Shown in pieces: positions 40,072 through 54,900 of a stretch of 64,000 nucleotides of DNA. The notes under the pieces are model-generated. The model was not told the origin of the DNA. It worked only from the letters and a program-made list of their open reading frames with translations, and ran no database searches. The first letter of the stretch is position 1; every line of letters begins with the position of its first letter. The translations under genes and the position numbers were made by a program. The DNA is from Tyto alba (Eukaryota > Chordata > Aves > Strigiformes > Tytonidae), in NCBI RefSeq assembly GCF_018691265.1, contig NW_024881282.1, forward strand, positions 51,405,122 to 51,469,121, given 5' to 3'.

Positions 40072-40096
40072 GTTTTTGTTTTTGTTTTTGTTTTTT
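40072..40096. repeat. GTTTTT microsatellite
   Basis: About four GTTTTT units, just right of two A runs (near 40016-40029 and 40040-40053). Confidence 0.85.
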
Positions 40097-40481
40097 CATT
40101 TGATGATTTATTTTTACATTTGTGGAATCTCTAACATGGCTCCCAGAAAGTTTTAGAAGAAAAAGAGCTATACACAAAAAAGATCCCAATTGTTAGCAAA
40201 TTTAAAGCAACTAAAATGAGGGATTCAAGATAAGTAAATCTAAGGGGTACCAAGATAAAAAATAGTTCAGGCTTAATGACAGTAGTATTATGAGAATCAA
40301 TAATGTATTTTCAAATAAATAGGTGAGTATTTGCATGAAAGGGATCTTGGAGGAGTGTGTGAGTGTGTACATTGGCTGCACATTAAGCAGTGGACAGAAA
40401 AGAGAAAGAATTTTAAAATGAGAACCTGAATAAGCACTGTTGGCACTGAAGTGGTTAAAAGCCGAGAGAATTGTGAGTTTA

Positions 40482-40581
40482 GCATGTGTATTTGAAGATT
40501 TGAGACTGAGAGAATGAATTATATTCTTATTGAACAGGGATACAGTTGACTTTGAAAGCCAGAAGTTGGTGCTGCAAATGT
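40482..40581 (+). repeat. Diverged direct repeat, copy B
   Basis: Begins GCATGTGTATTTGAAGATTT and contains GACTTTGAAAGCCAGAAG. Partner of copy A about 1.2 kb to the left; both are also preceded by TGGCACTG (39244 and 40441). Confidence 0.65.
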
Positions 40582-43500
40582 GTATTTCTAACTGATGTGT
40601 TAAAGCAAATTTTTGTGATTATGTAAAGAGAGACTGTTGATTTAAGTTAAGCCATGAAGTTCAGCTTTTATTATAGAGAAGAGATAGAAGCAATGGATAA
40701 TATACACAAAGACTCATAAGCAAATCACCAGAAACTCACCAGTGGAGAGGGAGGTTGCTTAGCTTTAACTGTTTTCTTTGTTTTGTTTTGTTTTATGGTT
40801 TAATTATCATATATGTGCAAATTAAAGGGAAAATATATAATATTATTATCAGATTTATTGCTAAAGCTGAACTTAAAAACAACAGAAAAATACTAACAAA
40901 TTGAGGTAACATGGAGAAATAGATCCCACTTTAACCACGCCTCCATCTCCAAACACGCTGAGCTGTTTCTTTCAGTGAGTACAAATGTACCTCCATTATT
41001 AATAGGAGTCATGACTAACAGATCACTAATACATAAACGAACAGTGTCTGTATATGTAATGAAGTACATATGGGTAGATGTGACTTAATGACTCTACAAT
41101 GTTGAGGACTGAATCAATCAAGTATAGAAATGTTTATTATTGTAAAAAGTACTTTGAAAGATTACATAGTATCATTGTAGTTCTGCAACACTGATGTTAG
41201 AAAAAAAGTCACTTCGTACAGAGCTGTATCGAGGATGTTTTTAAATGCTTATGGGATGGAACTCATGGAGAATAAATATTATACAGTCAAAACCAGACAT
41301 TGGTCATTTGTGGAGATCTGACAATCAAAACTTTCTGTATGTGTACAATTTGCAAGCATTCCAATTTAATTAAAAAGTTTTCTGAAAGAGCCAATCAAGT
41401 AATGTTACAAATGTACAGCTATGTTAAGAGAAAAGCATGTTGCCACTGGGGTTATATAATTGCAAATCCACCTGCTTACTCAGGGTGTGTTAACCCAAAA
41501 TACATTCTGTTTTAACCTTGATATTTATCAGTCAAGATAGATTAGAGCAAGACAAAACTTTCTGGATGGTTTTACTGTCTGGATATTGCTAGTTTAAATT
41601 GCAAATCAGCCTGTGAAAAACATCTGTGAAGACCTGCACCTACAGCCATCAAATGATTGCTTATAGTTTAATTTATGCATAACTTTATAGGTTGTTTAGA
41701 AATGGATCAGTTGTATATGTAAGTCTTTTCAGTGCATAAAGTGACAAAAATATGTGTATTTATAGTGTAATCTCTGTGAAATGGCATTACTACAACTACA
41801 TGACATGCATAGAAATGATCATCAAACTCCATCACGTAAAGGCAGTTGTTTGATAACTTTAAACTAGTGCCTTTAGGAACCTGCTGAACTACCGACGGGC
41901 ATGTTAAACACCCAACCTTTCCTGGATTTGTCAGCTAAGTAGTTTTCCAGAAACTACAGTCTGTTAGAATAACAAGGAGATTACTCATATTGTGGGTGGG
42001 AATGGTGGGAATCCCTCCTAATGGTAGCTTCCCACAGTCACAGGCATTTTCAAATGGGGCTTTCCCTTTTACGGCTTTCATTTTAATTGTTGTAATGATT
42101 TTGTTAATGGTGAAAATTGTTTTGGCTATAAAAATTAAATGCTTAGCAGAATGAGTAATGGCAATACACCAAATCTGTGAATTACAGGAACCAGATAGGA
42201 AATAGCAGATGACTCCTTGAAGAGGCTTTGCTCAGTCCTGATCAGGAGCTTTCAGCTAAAAGGGTGTTTGCAATGTCCTTTCTGCTCTTGTGAGTGATAT
42301 AGCATTTATGTGCTTTCTGTCAATTTACTTTGTGTACAGCCTGACTTTTAACTAGAAAAGAAACTAAGGTTCCGCTTTTTGAGTCTTTTCAAAGTATGAA
42401 GTATTGGGTTTGTCCTTTTTACAGAGAAAAGGATGAGTCAAGATAGCCAGTTCTGAGACTGAATTTAGTCATAAGGTCTGGATTCTATGACTTAAAAAAA
42501 AAAAAAAAAGTGTTTTTGTCTTGGCTTTTAATACTCTAATATTTTTGTTTCATTAATATTTGAGTATTTTTATTTTAATGTCCTAGTAATGTAATTTCTC
42601 TGTGTATGACCTGTCATCCTTTATTTTCTATTATTTAATATGAAGACTTTTTTCTACTCCCAATATCTTCTCTGTGAAACTTACATTTAATCTTTAACTA
42701 TATATACTTTTAGACTTAATTCAGACCTTGCATAAGGGGATGTATCTCCCAGGAACTTGAAGGCACTTGTATCTATTTATGCAAAACTGAATTTGACCCA
42801 CTGCTTTCTTTGTGAATAAAGGATAAGGAACAAGGAACAACAAGGAGCTTAGATTGTTAATCATGAACCATGTCATTAGTTATTAAAAATTAATTGGACT
42901 AATTTCTTTGCTGATATTACATAACCACATCAACGCCTTCACATCCATGAATTGCTTAGTATCTCATGCTTTTTGTGTTTTCTTGATAAGACCCTTGAGT
43001 GCTCAGATTTTTTGCTGGATGAATGGTATTGAGTCAAAACCTGAGATCCTTAGATTACCAGCCCGATTGCTGCCTCCAATTTTATGGGTCTGCCATTAAT
43101 CAGAACCATGTATTCAAACTCCAGGTATGGGTGGGAGCATAAAAAAGGTGGAAATAGTTAGATTTTGAAGGGTAGGGAGAGATATGTTCACACTATGCTC
43201 AGAAAACATTCTTTGTATTATCAGCGGGCACTTCCAAGTCAAATTTTCTTTTTTCCTCATCTTTTCTGATAATTTCGCCTTTTAAATGAATGTATCTGCT
43301 CTCCCCCCAGTTCATTTAGATATTTTTTGCACTTTCAAAGCTTGTTAGCACACTTCTTTTTAATAGCTTCTCCTGACTTCTTCCCCAATTTTATCTCTTT
43401 CACAGAAGTAATAAAAATCAGCTGAAGCTCCCAGTACACACTGGCCATTTCCACCAAGTTAAGGAAACAGATTACTTAAAATATCAATGGCTTCTAATGT

Positions 43501-46500
43501 TAGCATTCTTTAAAATCCAGACTATCCAATTTAAGCATTTGGCTGATACTTCTTATATTAGTTGAACTAACACAAAAGAACTTTTAAAAATTACTGAAAG
43601 AATGATTTCTACCCAATTTTAAAGATGTAGGGAAGAGGGTACCTAGTAAACTCTGAAAAAAAGATCCTTGAGTATTTTTGGCTAGGAAAAAAGCCCACTA
43701 ATTTTAAATCCTGAAGGCACCATGGCTAATAAACTTTGGAAAAGTATATATTCTGTGTAATGCTCAGCCTCAGATAACAAAGGGCATTTTTCTGTTTAAA
43801 CATCCTACCTGGGGTTGTGACTGGACATTAACATATGATGCAGTGATTATTATTGAATAAATGGTTTAAACAGGTTGTATAAGAATTTTTGCAACACAAG
43901 AACATTTATTCTTATATGTAATGCTCACTTACCCACATATTTAATTATCTGTGTAGCTGTGTAATTGTTTTATATTTTATGAACAAACATTTTTATATAT
44001 GTTAGCAAGATAAAAGTTCAACAAAAGGGAAGAATTATATGAGCAAAGAGAAGAAGACATCCAATTTATGAGAACTCATACATTGCAGTATATAAAAACA
44101 AGCAATTCCTTTCAAACTAGATGTTGAAATAGAAACTAGTAGCTGGCATGACATGGAAAATCAGTGTCATCATTAGGTCAGCAAGCCAGGGTTCTGAAAA
44201 GTCCCAGTATCATTTTTGTTTCACCCTGAAAACCTGTCATAGAGCAGAAATTGTATTCTTATGTTTTCCTAATTTCCTAAGTATATTCCAAAGTAATAAA
44301 AAACATGAAGCATTTGTTATGCCTTATTGCACTGTCAGAATCCTACTAGTGGAGAAATAACAGGTAAAATATGACAGAGCCGAAAGTCACTAAAGGATTG
44401 AGAGACTGTGGCCACTGATGACATGAAGGTTCACTGGTAGCTAAGAGAAGAGATGCGGCTCATCAATAAATGGTTAGAATGGCTTAGCTTGCTATGACCT
44501 AGACTGCTTCCTAAATATTTCTGAGAAGTTTTCCCCCATTGTTAAAAGAGAAAAAGAAAAAACTGTTTGTAGCCTTTAAGAACAATCTGAAGAGTGCCCT
44601 TATGACTTGCTGGGTACCTCGTGATGCTTGGTAATCAGACTGAAGGGGAAAGACTGAAGATTGAAGATTCTACAGCAGATGGTTTAGTTCACTTTCTTTT
44701 TCAGTCTTCACAGTGCTGTATTTGCAGATTATTAGGCTTTTATCAAATATGAAAAGATGATAGTCCATGTTATAAAGAGAATAGCATTTACTAAATGCTT
44801 GTGCAATAATTCACCTGAGGTAATATAAATAAAGTTGACAGAAGTGGGAGGAAACAAGCAAATTAACTGACATGTTATGGACACTCACCAAGAAAAGAGA
44901 CAGCATGTAAGCACTTAAGTGTTGTCCAGATTTACCTAAAATGACAGGCAAGAATTATATTAATTTCAGGGTCACAGGAGTTCAATTTATTTTAATTCCT
45001 TGAGTATTCAATTGAATACAATGCTATGAATAGAAATGTAAGCACAGAACTTTGTTAGGCCTAATGATCTTGAAAGCGAGAGGATGATTTTTGATGCTGT
45101 TGTCTGTACAGAAAAGAAGTCACAGGGATAGCTTTGGGGCAGATGAGCACTTTCAGTGTTTAAGTTTCTCAATGTCAGCTCCAGTTGGAGGTATGCGGCT
45201 TCTCCTCTATATCCAGAAACCAGCTAAAAGTCAGTCCATAAATACAGTGGGTGAAACAATGCAGAAGTAATAGCAGAAGTAACATAATAGCCTATTTTAG
45301 GTGAATGGAGGCAAACTGGGCCTAGGAATGTCTTTGGTATGTTTTGTGAGTCTTGTTAAGTAAAGAAAATGGAACTGGAAAAAGGAGCCAAGCACCAGGA
45401 TGAGTCACACTGGAAAAGAAGGAAATTGAGGTGCAGAGGGCGTGAGGAGTCAAGCCAGGTAAGAGCAGCTTCTGTGCCCTCCTTGAGGCCAAGAACAGAT
45501 CCCTGAGGTTCCCAAACCTTGGCTGGCACCAAATACCTTTGAACAGTGCTGGCACTGTCATAGATGTACCTATTGACACAAAGGATAATTAATCATTGCT
45601 GATCTCATTAACTCAGTCGGCAGAAAGCAAATACAGCCTTGTTCATGAACCATATAGAGGATGACATTGCACAGGACTGAATACCTGCTGTTTCTACTTG
45701 TTTTGGATTTTTCATGTGGAAAATGAGATAAAAAGTCTCTTCACTAAAAGAGCATTGTTGCAAACTAGAGTATGCATGCATCCTTTTCCTGGTCCCTTCA
45801 TATGTAGGCACTGTAACAGACTGACTAAATGACACTTGAGTTTAGACTGTAAATAAGGGTCATAGCTGAGTCTATTCTTATTTGCCACTGAGGCTGGAAA
45901 GGATTATCTGAGGCCACAGAATGCAGGAAGAAAACTTAGTTATGTGTTTAAGGTTGCAAATACTGTCCAGTCGAACGGGATTATGTCTCTGCCTCTACTA
46001 CAGATACAACTTTGTAAAACTACATACCAGATGTGTTCCTTATATTTGGGGACCTAGACTGATACGGAGAGGACAAATTTGTAAAACTGTCTAGTATTTA
46101 CAGCTGCAGCTGAAGTCAAAGACAGTTGTCTTTTAAGCATAAAGAAGGTAATATAATGCTAACTATCCTCAAAAATCAGTTTGCTGGTGTTTCAGTTTGG
46201 CTCCTAAGACTGATGAAAAATTTTGATCCTATTTTTTCTGTACTCCAATGCCTCACCTGTGAAATGAGAATAACATCAATCTTCAGAGAAGCTTATGAAT
46301 ATATGTTAATGCTTGTGAATTATTCATATTCCATTTTATGAACATGACAAAAACTCTGAGGAAATTAACAATTTGCTTCTCCTAGCAGGGTTTGGAATAT
46401 ATTGGTGAGTAAAATGGTGTTTTATTGAAATGTACCAATATCATGTAGATGAAATTGTTTTTAAAATTCACCCTGAATACAAAACAGGAGAATTACATTT

Positions 46501-47926
46501 CTTTTGAAAGTAAGTCAGTTGCAAATACAGGTTATATATAAAGTTGTTCAGCAGATGAGTTCCCTGTCTAGATGAACATTAGTTGGAGGGACTAGGTACT
46601 GTTTGATGGAGATGTCAGCAGAAGCAGGGCAGAAATTAACAGCAGCAGAATTAATGCTAGTGTTGCTTGAAAAGGTAAGTAAAGAAAATGCTTCTTGTTT
46701 GACTCCTACTGAGTTCAGCAAAATATGTCTTCATGACCGTCCATTCTTTCTAAATGAAAGAGATTGAATTAACAAAATGCTTGATTCCATCACTGGTCTT
46801 GCCTTTTAAAGGGAACACCCACAAGATCTTGAACGTTGACTGATCTCTCAGATGAAAACTGACCACCCTCTGAAAAATGAATTTAAAACAAAATATTAAA
46901 TAGTTGCCCATCAAGTGGCACTATTTATTGTGTACTCTAACCAAAGCAGAGGTCCTGGGTACAGAAAAAAATAGAGTTCATGTAATAAATATTATAATAC
47001 AGGCACAAAGTATCAGAACAACTGTTGCACCAGAAATCTTTATTCTATGATAGATTTTACAACTTTACTTATATTTTTCAGTTCTGTGTATATATCAGGT
47101 AGATAATCACTACATAAACTGAGATCAACACACTATCAATTCTCCTCAGAGAACTTATTCCTATATATAATAAGAGAATTTACAAAAACCTTTATGAACT
47201 CAGAAGTCACTTCAAAGGGAGAAACTAAAATATTGTATTAAAAACTACTCATTTGTACTTCTAACCGTATTGAAATTAGAATCATGGTTGAGATTTACAG
47301 AACAGGGTAGAGAATATAAACTAAAAGCTTCCATTAAAATTAGTTAAATTCAGAGTTTGTCAAAGCATTTTAGTCATGTATTCTGTCTCATTTTTTAAAA
47401 AAATATATATTTAGTGGAAATATATCTATTTTCATAGCACTCCCCTGTGGACATTTTTTGAGGTAATTTCTGACCAAAGAAAGAAAGGAAGTGAGTGAGA
47501 GATGCTGACAGACCAACCATAACTGAAAGCTTGAGTGTTCTTTTAAGCCCCAGACAGATCCATCATCTCTGGGGCCTGACCTTTCCACTGGCAAGGGACT
47601 CCAGTCCCTCCAGTCTCAAGTTCATTCAGATACTGGAACCACCCATCAGCATCATGGCAGGTAGTAAACCAGCAGTAAAACTGTTTGTCACAGAATACAT
47701 AGATAATAATATGGTGGTGGTTGGCTTTCCAGCAGCCAGAAGCAAAGACCATTCACCATAGCCTCCATATTCTGCAGAAGGTCATGTAGTTGCTAATTCA
47801 ACATCAGTTACTCCATACACATGAACCAGTGTTCTTAACATGTTTATGATACATATACATGCATTGTTGCCTTGTTTATAGAACATTTCTGACTTTCAAT
47901 AAAGCTTTCGAATGAGCTATTGCCAC

Positions 47927-48982
47927 TATCACGGTTTGAGCTCAGAGGGCAACTGAGCACCACACAGCCGCTCACACATCCCTTCTCTCAGCAATGAGAA
48001 GGGACAGATGAGCCAGGCTTGGGATTCGAGATAGGACTGGGAGGGCCAAATCACATATTATGGTCATGGGCAAAAGGCAGACTCGCTAGGGGAAGAAAAA
48101 AAGAACAGAAATTTTTTACAGACACTAATACCACGTAACAGAGTAGGATGGTGAGAAGCATTGCCACGTCTTGAGAACACCTTCTGCCCACCCCTCCCTT
48201 CTTCCCCAGCTCAGCTCTGCTCCCGATATCTCTACTTCTTCCCTCCAGTGGCACAGTGGCAGGGAATGGGGGGGTGCGCTCAGTGCTGTCGCTTCTTCCA
48301 TCTTCAGTGGGGGGAGCTTCTGGAACTTCTTCCCCCTGCTCCATCGTGGTCCCCCTCTCACAGGAGACAGTCCTCCACAAACTGTATCCAAAGTGAGTCC
48401 CTCCCACGGGCCGCAGCGTTCCCCACACTGCTCCGTCATGGGTCACCAGGTTTCTCCGACTGGAGTCCCTCCCACGGCTGCAGCCCTTCCCGAGCTGCTC
48501 CGGCGTGGGACTCCCCCCGCATGCTGCAATCCTCCCAGCACTGAATTACAGCAGCGGGGCTGCCTTTTCCCATGACACTGGCTTTCTTCGGGCACAGCAC
48601 CTTGATCATCCATGTGAAACACAAGCCATAAATCAGTGTCTGCTCCACCATAGATCTTCATGGGTGGCAGTGAGTGGCCGCCCTGCTGTCTCACCACAGG
48701 ATACAGGGGGGTGTCTGCTCCGGCACACCTCCCCCCTCCTTTCTTCCTCTGTTCCTTCACTTACCTTGGTGTTCACACAGCTGTCACTAGTCCAACTCTT
48801 CCTCACCACGTCCCTTCTTAAATATGTTATTGCAGAGGCACAGCTGATTGGCTCAGTTTTGGTGCAGAGGTGGAGCTGACTTGGAGCTGTGGGAGCTTCC
48901 AGAAGCTTCTCACATGGGGTCACCCATATAGCCTCCCTCCCCTGCTACTAAAAAACCCCACCACTCACTCAAATCCAGGACA
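47927..48982 (-). mobile_element. Solo LTR (1056 bp), same family as the 16.3-kb LTR
   Basis: Read on the minus strand it starts TGTCCTGGATTTG, continues TTTTTTAGTAGCAGGGGAGGG and ends CTCAAACCGTGATA. The perfect 5-bp duplication GTGGC (plus strand GCCAC, 47922-47926 and 48983-48987) fixes both ends; the terminal CA has become TA. Shared blocks with 16336-17270 include AACA followed by a TTTAA box, GGACTGTCTCCTGTRAGAGG, the TTCTTCCCCTA stretch and the 3' end. No internal retroviral genes. The overlapping open frames inside it on both strands are chance frames. Confidence 0.87.
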
Positions 48983-51900
48983 GCCACCTACAAGCTCAGC
49001 TAAAGTCAGCAGAGGTACAAGCACCTTGTCTTCCTAATTAACCCTGTTGACATAATGCAGCAATTAAACACAAAGCTTCTGCAAGCAGCTCTGTTTTCAT
49101 TTCAGTTGCCCATGGTCTTTGCTGAATGTCACATGATAGTAGACCTGTTCTCCACAGACCAGTCTACCCATCAGTGCCAAATGTATGGAAAATGATAATT
49201 TATCACTTTTGCACACTCTTTAATTACTCTATGTACATAAATGACAACACAGAGCAATGCAAAACTGAGTCTAGAAAGTCTAGAATCTTGAATGGAGACG
49301 AAAGATAAATCATTCCTACTTCTTTAATTCTTTGAAGAGACTAGAGTAAGGGGTCTTTTTTTCCACATTAATCAGCTTGGAATAGAGCATAAACACAGAA
49401 AGCAAAAGACCTTCAAACAAGAGTAAACAAAAATTATCATATTTTAATCAGATAAAACACCCATATGGGACAGAGAAAGTACATGAAATCACTACTGGCC
49501 TAGCAACTCACTAAAACTTTGTTTCAAAATAGGATGGGAGGAATCAGTGATGACCAAAATTCTGAGCCCAAATCATTAAAAGAAGACACAATATAAATTA
49601 CAGATGAGTATGTCCATGGATCACTATGGTATTATATAAAGCAAAGTAAACTCTAAAGTGGCTAATGATGACACACATTTCCAGAACGGTAGAAGCCCCA
49701 TCTACAAAAGCTGCCAAGCCAATTCCCTCTCCTACAAGATAGCACACGTCATCTTAATAATATGCTTAACTGTGATTGAAGTCAAGAGAACGTTGGCGTA
49801 AGTTTAAAGTAGTTGAACATATGGTTGTGTGATTTACTGGCTCAGATTCTCTATTTGCATCTGGGAAAGGCTGGACAGCAGATAGAGATAAAGATCTCCT
49901 TTGTAATTCTAGATCTAGACAAAAGTACCAAAAATACTGAGAGTAATTGGGACAACACTGCCTGGAGAGGAAGAAATAAATTTTGGTCCTTTCATAAGGA
50001 ATAATGTCCTAAATATAAACTTGTTCAAGGAATAATATCTTTTGTGGTTTTTCTCACATGAAGTGAAAAGAAATAATCATTTGTTTAAAGACAAAGAAAG
50101 AAGTCTGATAAAATGACCTAGTAGAGTGATCACCCATTTTGGTTACACTTAGACTAAAAGGCCAAATTAGAGGTCCAATCTCATGAAATGTGAATCTAAA
50201 GGAACCAAGACAAATAAAAAAATCTGAGTTTACATTAATATAGCTTACATCATAGGATCAGGCAAGTTCTGCCAACTCAGGTTCTCCTTTAAGCTTAGTC
50301 CATTCTTTAAAACTACTATAGGTAAAATGGAATTAAGAACTTTCTTCAGTTCACATAAGAACTGGCTAACATTCTAGTCCTCTAAAATATCTATCTGCCA
50401 CCATGAATCTAAAATCAGTACCGTGAGCCTGTAAGCCAGCAATCACATTAGGCTTATATTGTAATACATTCACAATTGTGATAGCCACTTTGAAATACCA
50501 AATGACGGAGCACAATAGATCTATGAATATTAGGATAAGATGTAATAATTTATGCTCAAAGAAGGCAGATACGGGACGTGGAAATTTTAGAATGATCAAA
50601 TATCTATATCCATGGCAATCTGTGGCAATTTTTGTAATATATAGTACAATTTTAAGTATGGGCCCACAAGAAGATAGTTTTAAGGGGCAAATAATTCTCT
50701 GAACATTCCAATCTTTTATTGGAGAGAGAATTCTTCGTGTATCTAGTCTTGCACAGGAGCAGTCATGATAAAGGAAAGGCTAAAAAAAGTTACTCAGTGT
50801 GCAATGAAAAGGGCAGATTAGGGCTCCATATTCATCCATTAAAAACTCTGTAGGATGAATAATAATTAAAACTACGTGAAAAACAACTGACTACATAAAA
50901 ACTCTTGGTATGCAGTATGTCAGTCTTTTCAGTGCATCCAGCATTCAGCCTTTCTATCTGTTATGTAGATTTGAATAGATGCCGTGAAATTAGGGCATCT
51001 TTTGAGTTATATTAGTTTAGTGATCTTACCACAGGCTCTCTGGCAAATTCTTGGTTTTCTTCTTGTGTATTTTCAGGCTTCCTGTGTGGGAGACTGACAA
51101 AAAGAATTACTAACGCAAATGAAATGAGGCTACTCTTTCTTAAACACTTGAAATCCTCATTCCCAATGGAGAATTGTATATTATATGTACACAGACATAT
51201 GTTAACAAAACAAAAATGAAGACATTTGACCCCCAAGATTTGTTTCCTTCTGAAGCTTGTACAGGAAATTGCTCCAATCTGGGGCTTGCTCAGATGTCAG
51301 TTTGGTGCCTGATGATGCTTAAGGCTGCTATAAAGTGTGTTATTTTGAAACACCCATTTCAAGGATGTGCCAAGAATTTAATAGCATCCCTTATCCTACA
51401 CATTTTCTCTAAGCAGCAAAAATTGCTGAGTGGTTACTCTTAGGGAAGCATTGTGGTAGCAAAATGATTCTTTTTACACCATTTAGTTTAAGTACAAAGC
51501 ATTCTAAAGCAAAAATCACTAAAAGTCTTTGTAAATAAAGACCATTAGAAGAAGCTTAATCATACAAAAATTCAATGATCCAAGACAAAATTAAAGCTTA
51601 CCTTATCTTTCTCGCTCCATGTCAAAGCTTGACTACTTTTATAATTTTCTAATAATTCTGTAAAACATGAACTAGGGGGGGAAAAAAGTTCTCTCGTGTT
51701 AGCACCAACTTTTTTCATCCTGATTTTTGATTTTCTGATGAGCTTATGCATGACTTCCAATGACCTACCTTCAGAGCCTGAGGACTAGAAGACTCTTTCC
51801 AGTTTTTGTCTTGTTAAGGGCTGCTCTGTAGCCAGACTCCATAACCACCATGGGACCAGCTTTTCTCCATGGACTTACAAACATTTGTGAATAAAAATTA

Positions 51901-54900
51901 TTATTTCCAGTGCTCTTTTGTGCAGGCTATTGTGTTTGTAAATACTGATTGTATCAAGATAACCTTAATAAGCTTTCTGTCATGACAGGTTGCCTTGGAA
52001 AGCTCGTTTGGTTGCAGGAACTATCCATATATTACCACTTTGTATACAGAACAAGCAATAGTATCAGATTAAGCCTAATAGAGGTTTCCATATTTGAAAG
52101 AGCATTCTCTTTCTCTAATTTTTATTTATCTGGCATTACAAAACTGCTTGACAAACACTAATTAATCTACAATTAAATTCAGCATTACTATTCGCATATC
52201 ATTAGTGGGGTATGAGAGTACCAGGATTTCATGTCCAGCCTATCTCTAAGGAGCCATTGCCAGAACTGAGGCACAGCACAAGAGTCTTTATTCTGAGTGC
52301 AGCTCATTCTTCCAAAGAAACTCTCTTCGGACCTGTGGTATCACATACCTACCTCCCTCTGGCCAGCAGTTCACACTCAGTTCATTCTCACTCCCCATGG
52401 GCCATCTAGCCCTTCTGCTCCCTCAGCCAAGGCCAGTGCTTGTATGGGCTGAATCAGGGAGTTGAGCCTGGAGAAAATGAAGAGATTTTTTTTAGGTTGT
52501 GTGTGAGTGCGTTTGGGTTAGCTTCCAGCTGTACCAGTTCCTCAGTCCAACTGACCACATGGCTGCTTGAGTGCTCACACTGGCAAAAGGGAGACAGCGG
52601 GGTTGGGTGCAGGGATGCCTCTCTCTGACACCGCTCGGTTTTGGGTTGGTTTAAGCTGGCCACAAAACCATATCTGTATCTTTGGAGAAATGGAGCCTTC
52701 AGAGAGCTGTATGGTTTAATAAATGACAGTCTAACCAGTACACAGCCAATACAGATTAATCCAAGAAAAGACTTGCCAGCTGCTTTCTGTGAGGTCAAGA
52801 AAGTGGCATATTTGTTTATTGCACCACTAAACATTCATTTTTAAACTGCTGATCAGCAAATTTATAGATATTGTATATCTAGAAAGCTGCTTTTTCATTT
52901 CTCTCCCAAAAGAAAAAGGTTAGTTCAAACCATCACAATGTGTACTTTTCACTGATAGGAGATTTCAGCGCATATTGTTTACTTGGTTGTCTGTGTAGAG
53001 GCCCATTATGCATAAATCAGTGCAGAGAAATAGAAGATTGTTTTATTACACAATGAAGTTTTCCAAAAATGTCTTAATTTCTTGTTCAGGAAATGGCACA
53101 ATTGTTTACTTGAAACAGATATGTTAAGTGGCCTGGAGGAATTTTGTTTAAGGAGACAGACTAGCCATCATTGTGAGTAAGAGTGTTGCATTGTTCTTGA
53201 CAATGGCAATTAGGAAGATCTGTTGATCTGAAGGTAATTAGCAAAGATGGCAAAATGCTATTCCAAAGCTTGATGAATTTTCCAAATGTTGAAAGCTGAA
53301 ATGAGTCCAGTTCTTGGGATAAATTTCAGATTACTCAAAAGTATTGCTTAATATCAACAAGAAATCAGCTATGAAGAATCTCTGTAATTTCCATGGTATT
53401 AACTGCAATGTATTTCATACACAAATTAGCAGACCTGACAAGATGCTATGCCAACATCTTAAATCCATCAAATGTTGTTATCCTGGGGTCAGAGTAACAA
53501 GATGTTATTGAGCAGAAAGACTACTCTCAGCCCTTTTCCATATGAACCTCTCCCCAAATGCTCTCAACTGTTTTTTCCCAACAAGGATCTATAAAACTTC
53601 CACCTTCCAGCCTCTTCTCCCCAAGCTCAAGTCCTCCCACCTCCTCAGGACCTCTATGGTCATTCATCACCTTCCTTCTTCCCATTTACTTCTCTGGAAT
53701 CCATCGGTCCCCCACCCACTGAACTTCCCATGAAACCTTCTTGGCTTTTCCCATTCTTAGCCCTGTGGTCTTACCTACCCAAGGGCCCCATTATGCCACA
53801 GTTGCAAAATTAAGTTCTGCCTTTCCAGAGAGAATTTATTTTCAAATTACATCTAATTCCATGTGAAATGCTGAAAGGGCAAGTATAAGCCAATTTAAAA
53901 AGGAGAAAGATAAAACTGAAACTTTTGCAATAGTATTACAGTACCCAACACAGAACACTCAAGACATTTGCCTCGAAGAAGATCATGTTCCCATGCTTCA
54001 GTCCCTTGTGGAGCCAAACTGACCTGTTCCACCATAGCACATGATAACATGTTGTCATACGGTAGCTCAAAATCTCCGCTGTATGCAGATTTTGCTGTTT
54101 GCAAGATGGGATGAGCGAGAGGCTTGTCAGGCAGCTAGCTGTGGTTCCAGATTCTCCAGCTAACTCAGTGCTTGTCTGGGCATCTCTAAACTGTATCAGT
54201 TGCTAACAGTCCCCCTTCGGGATCATTTTCTAATTGCAGATTACCAGACATAGCAGGGCATCCTTTCTTCTCCAGGGGTAATCCTTGTGCTGGGATGGAG
54301 GCGAGGAGATTTATGAAGCAAGTACACAAGTCTCAGCTGAGAATTGTCTGCGTGGTAGAGACAATAACAAGCTGGTGAATGCTTGAGCAATTTCTGGTGC
54401 TTTTGTGCTCTTTCATGCAGGGAATCTATCTTTCGCCATACTAATATCAGCCTGTTTATTCATCAGTGTGGGTATTATACACCAGAATGGCATCACTGCG
54501 GTTCATTCAGGTGACTGGTATCTGGGTTTACACTAATCCAGGACTGTGCTGACCTAACAAATTCATGTATCCGTGTTGTCACTTGTACTGAACTCACTTG
54601 TCTGATCCATCTCACCTGGTGTTTTTCCCACACCAGAAATCTGATTGTCAGGTCCTTGGTGTTACATCCATCAGTGCAAAGAACGTGAAGCTGTAGCATA
54701 TATGCCTAGGACATGATTTCAAATTAGAAGGTTTTAATAGCAGCAGTGATCCTTAAAAGTGTAATCCTTGTTAGTGACCTTTTTGTATTTCTTGCCAAAA
54801 ATATTTTGAAGTTTCAGTTATAATAATGTGGGGCACTCGTTTTTCTCACTAATCTTTGGAAAGTGAAGAAATCCTGCATGAAAGATGACAAAACACTAAG

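Larger units (their letters stand above)
31691..47921. other. Intergenic desert, second part
   Basis: About 16 kb of AT-rich DNA with no supported gene. It contains a CCAT tract (33319-33356), T runs at 38864-38939, A and GTTTTT tracts near 40014-40096, and a diverged pair of direct repeats at 39263 and 40482. Open frames are short and unrecognised. Confidence 0.6.

Noticed and set aside
47495..47761. Plus 88-aa frame (contains KPAVKLFVTEYIDNNMVVVGF) as a gene fragment
   Set aside because: The run looks protein-like, but no family was recognised and both strands are open; too weak to call.
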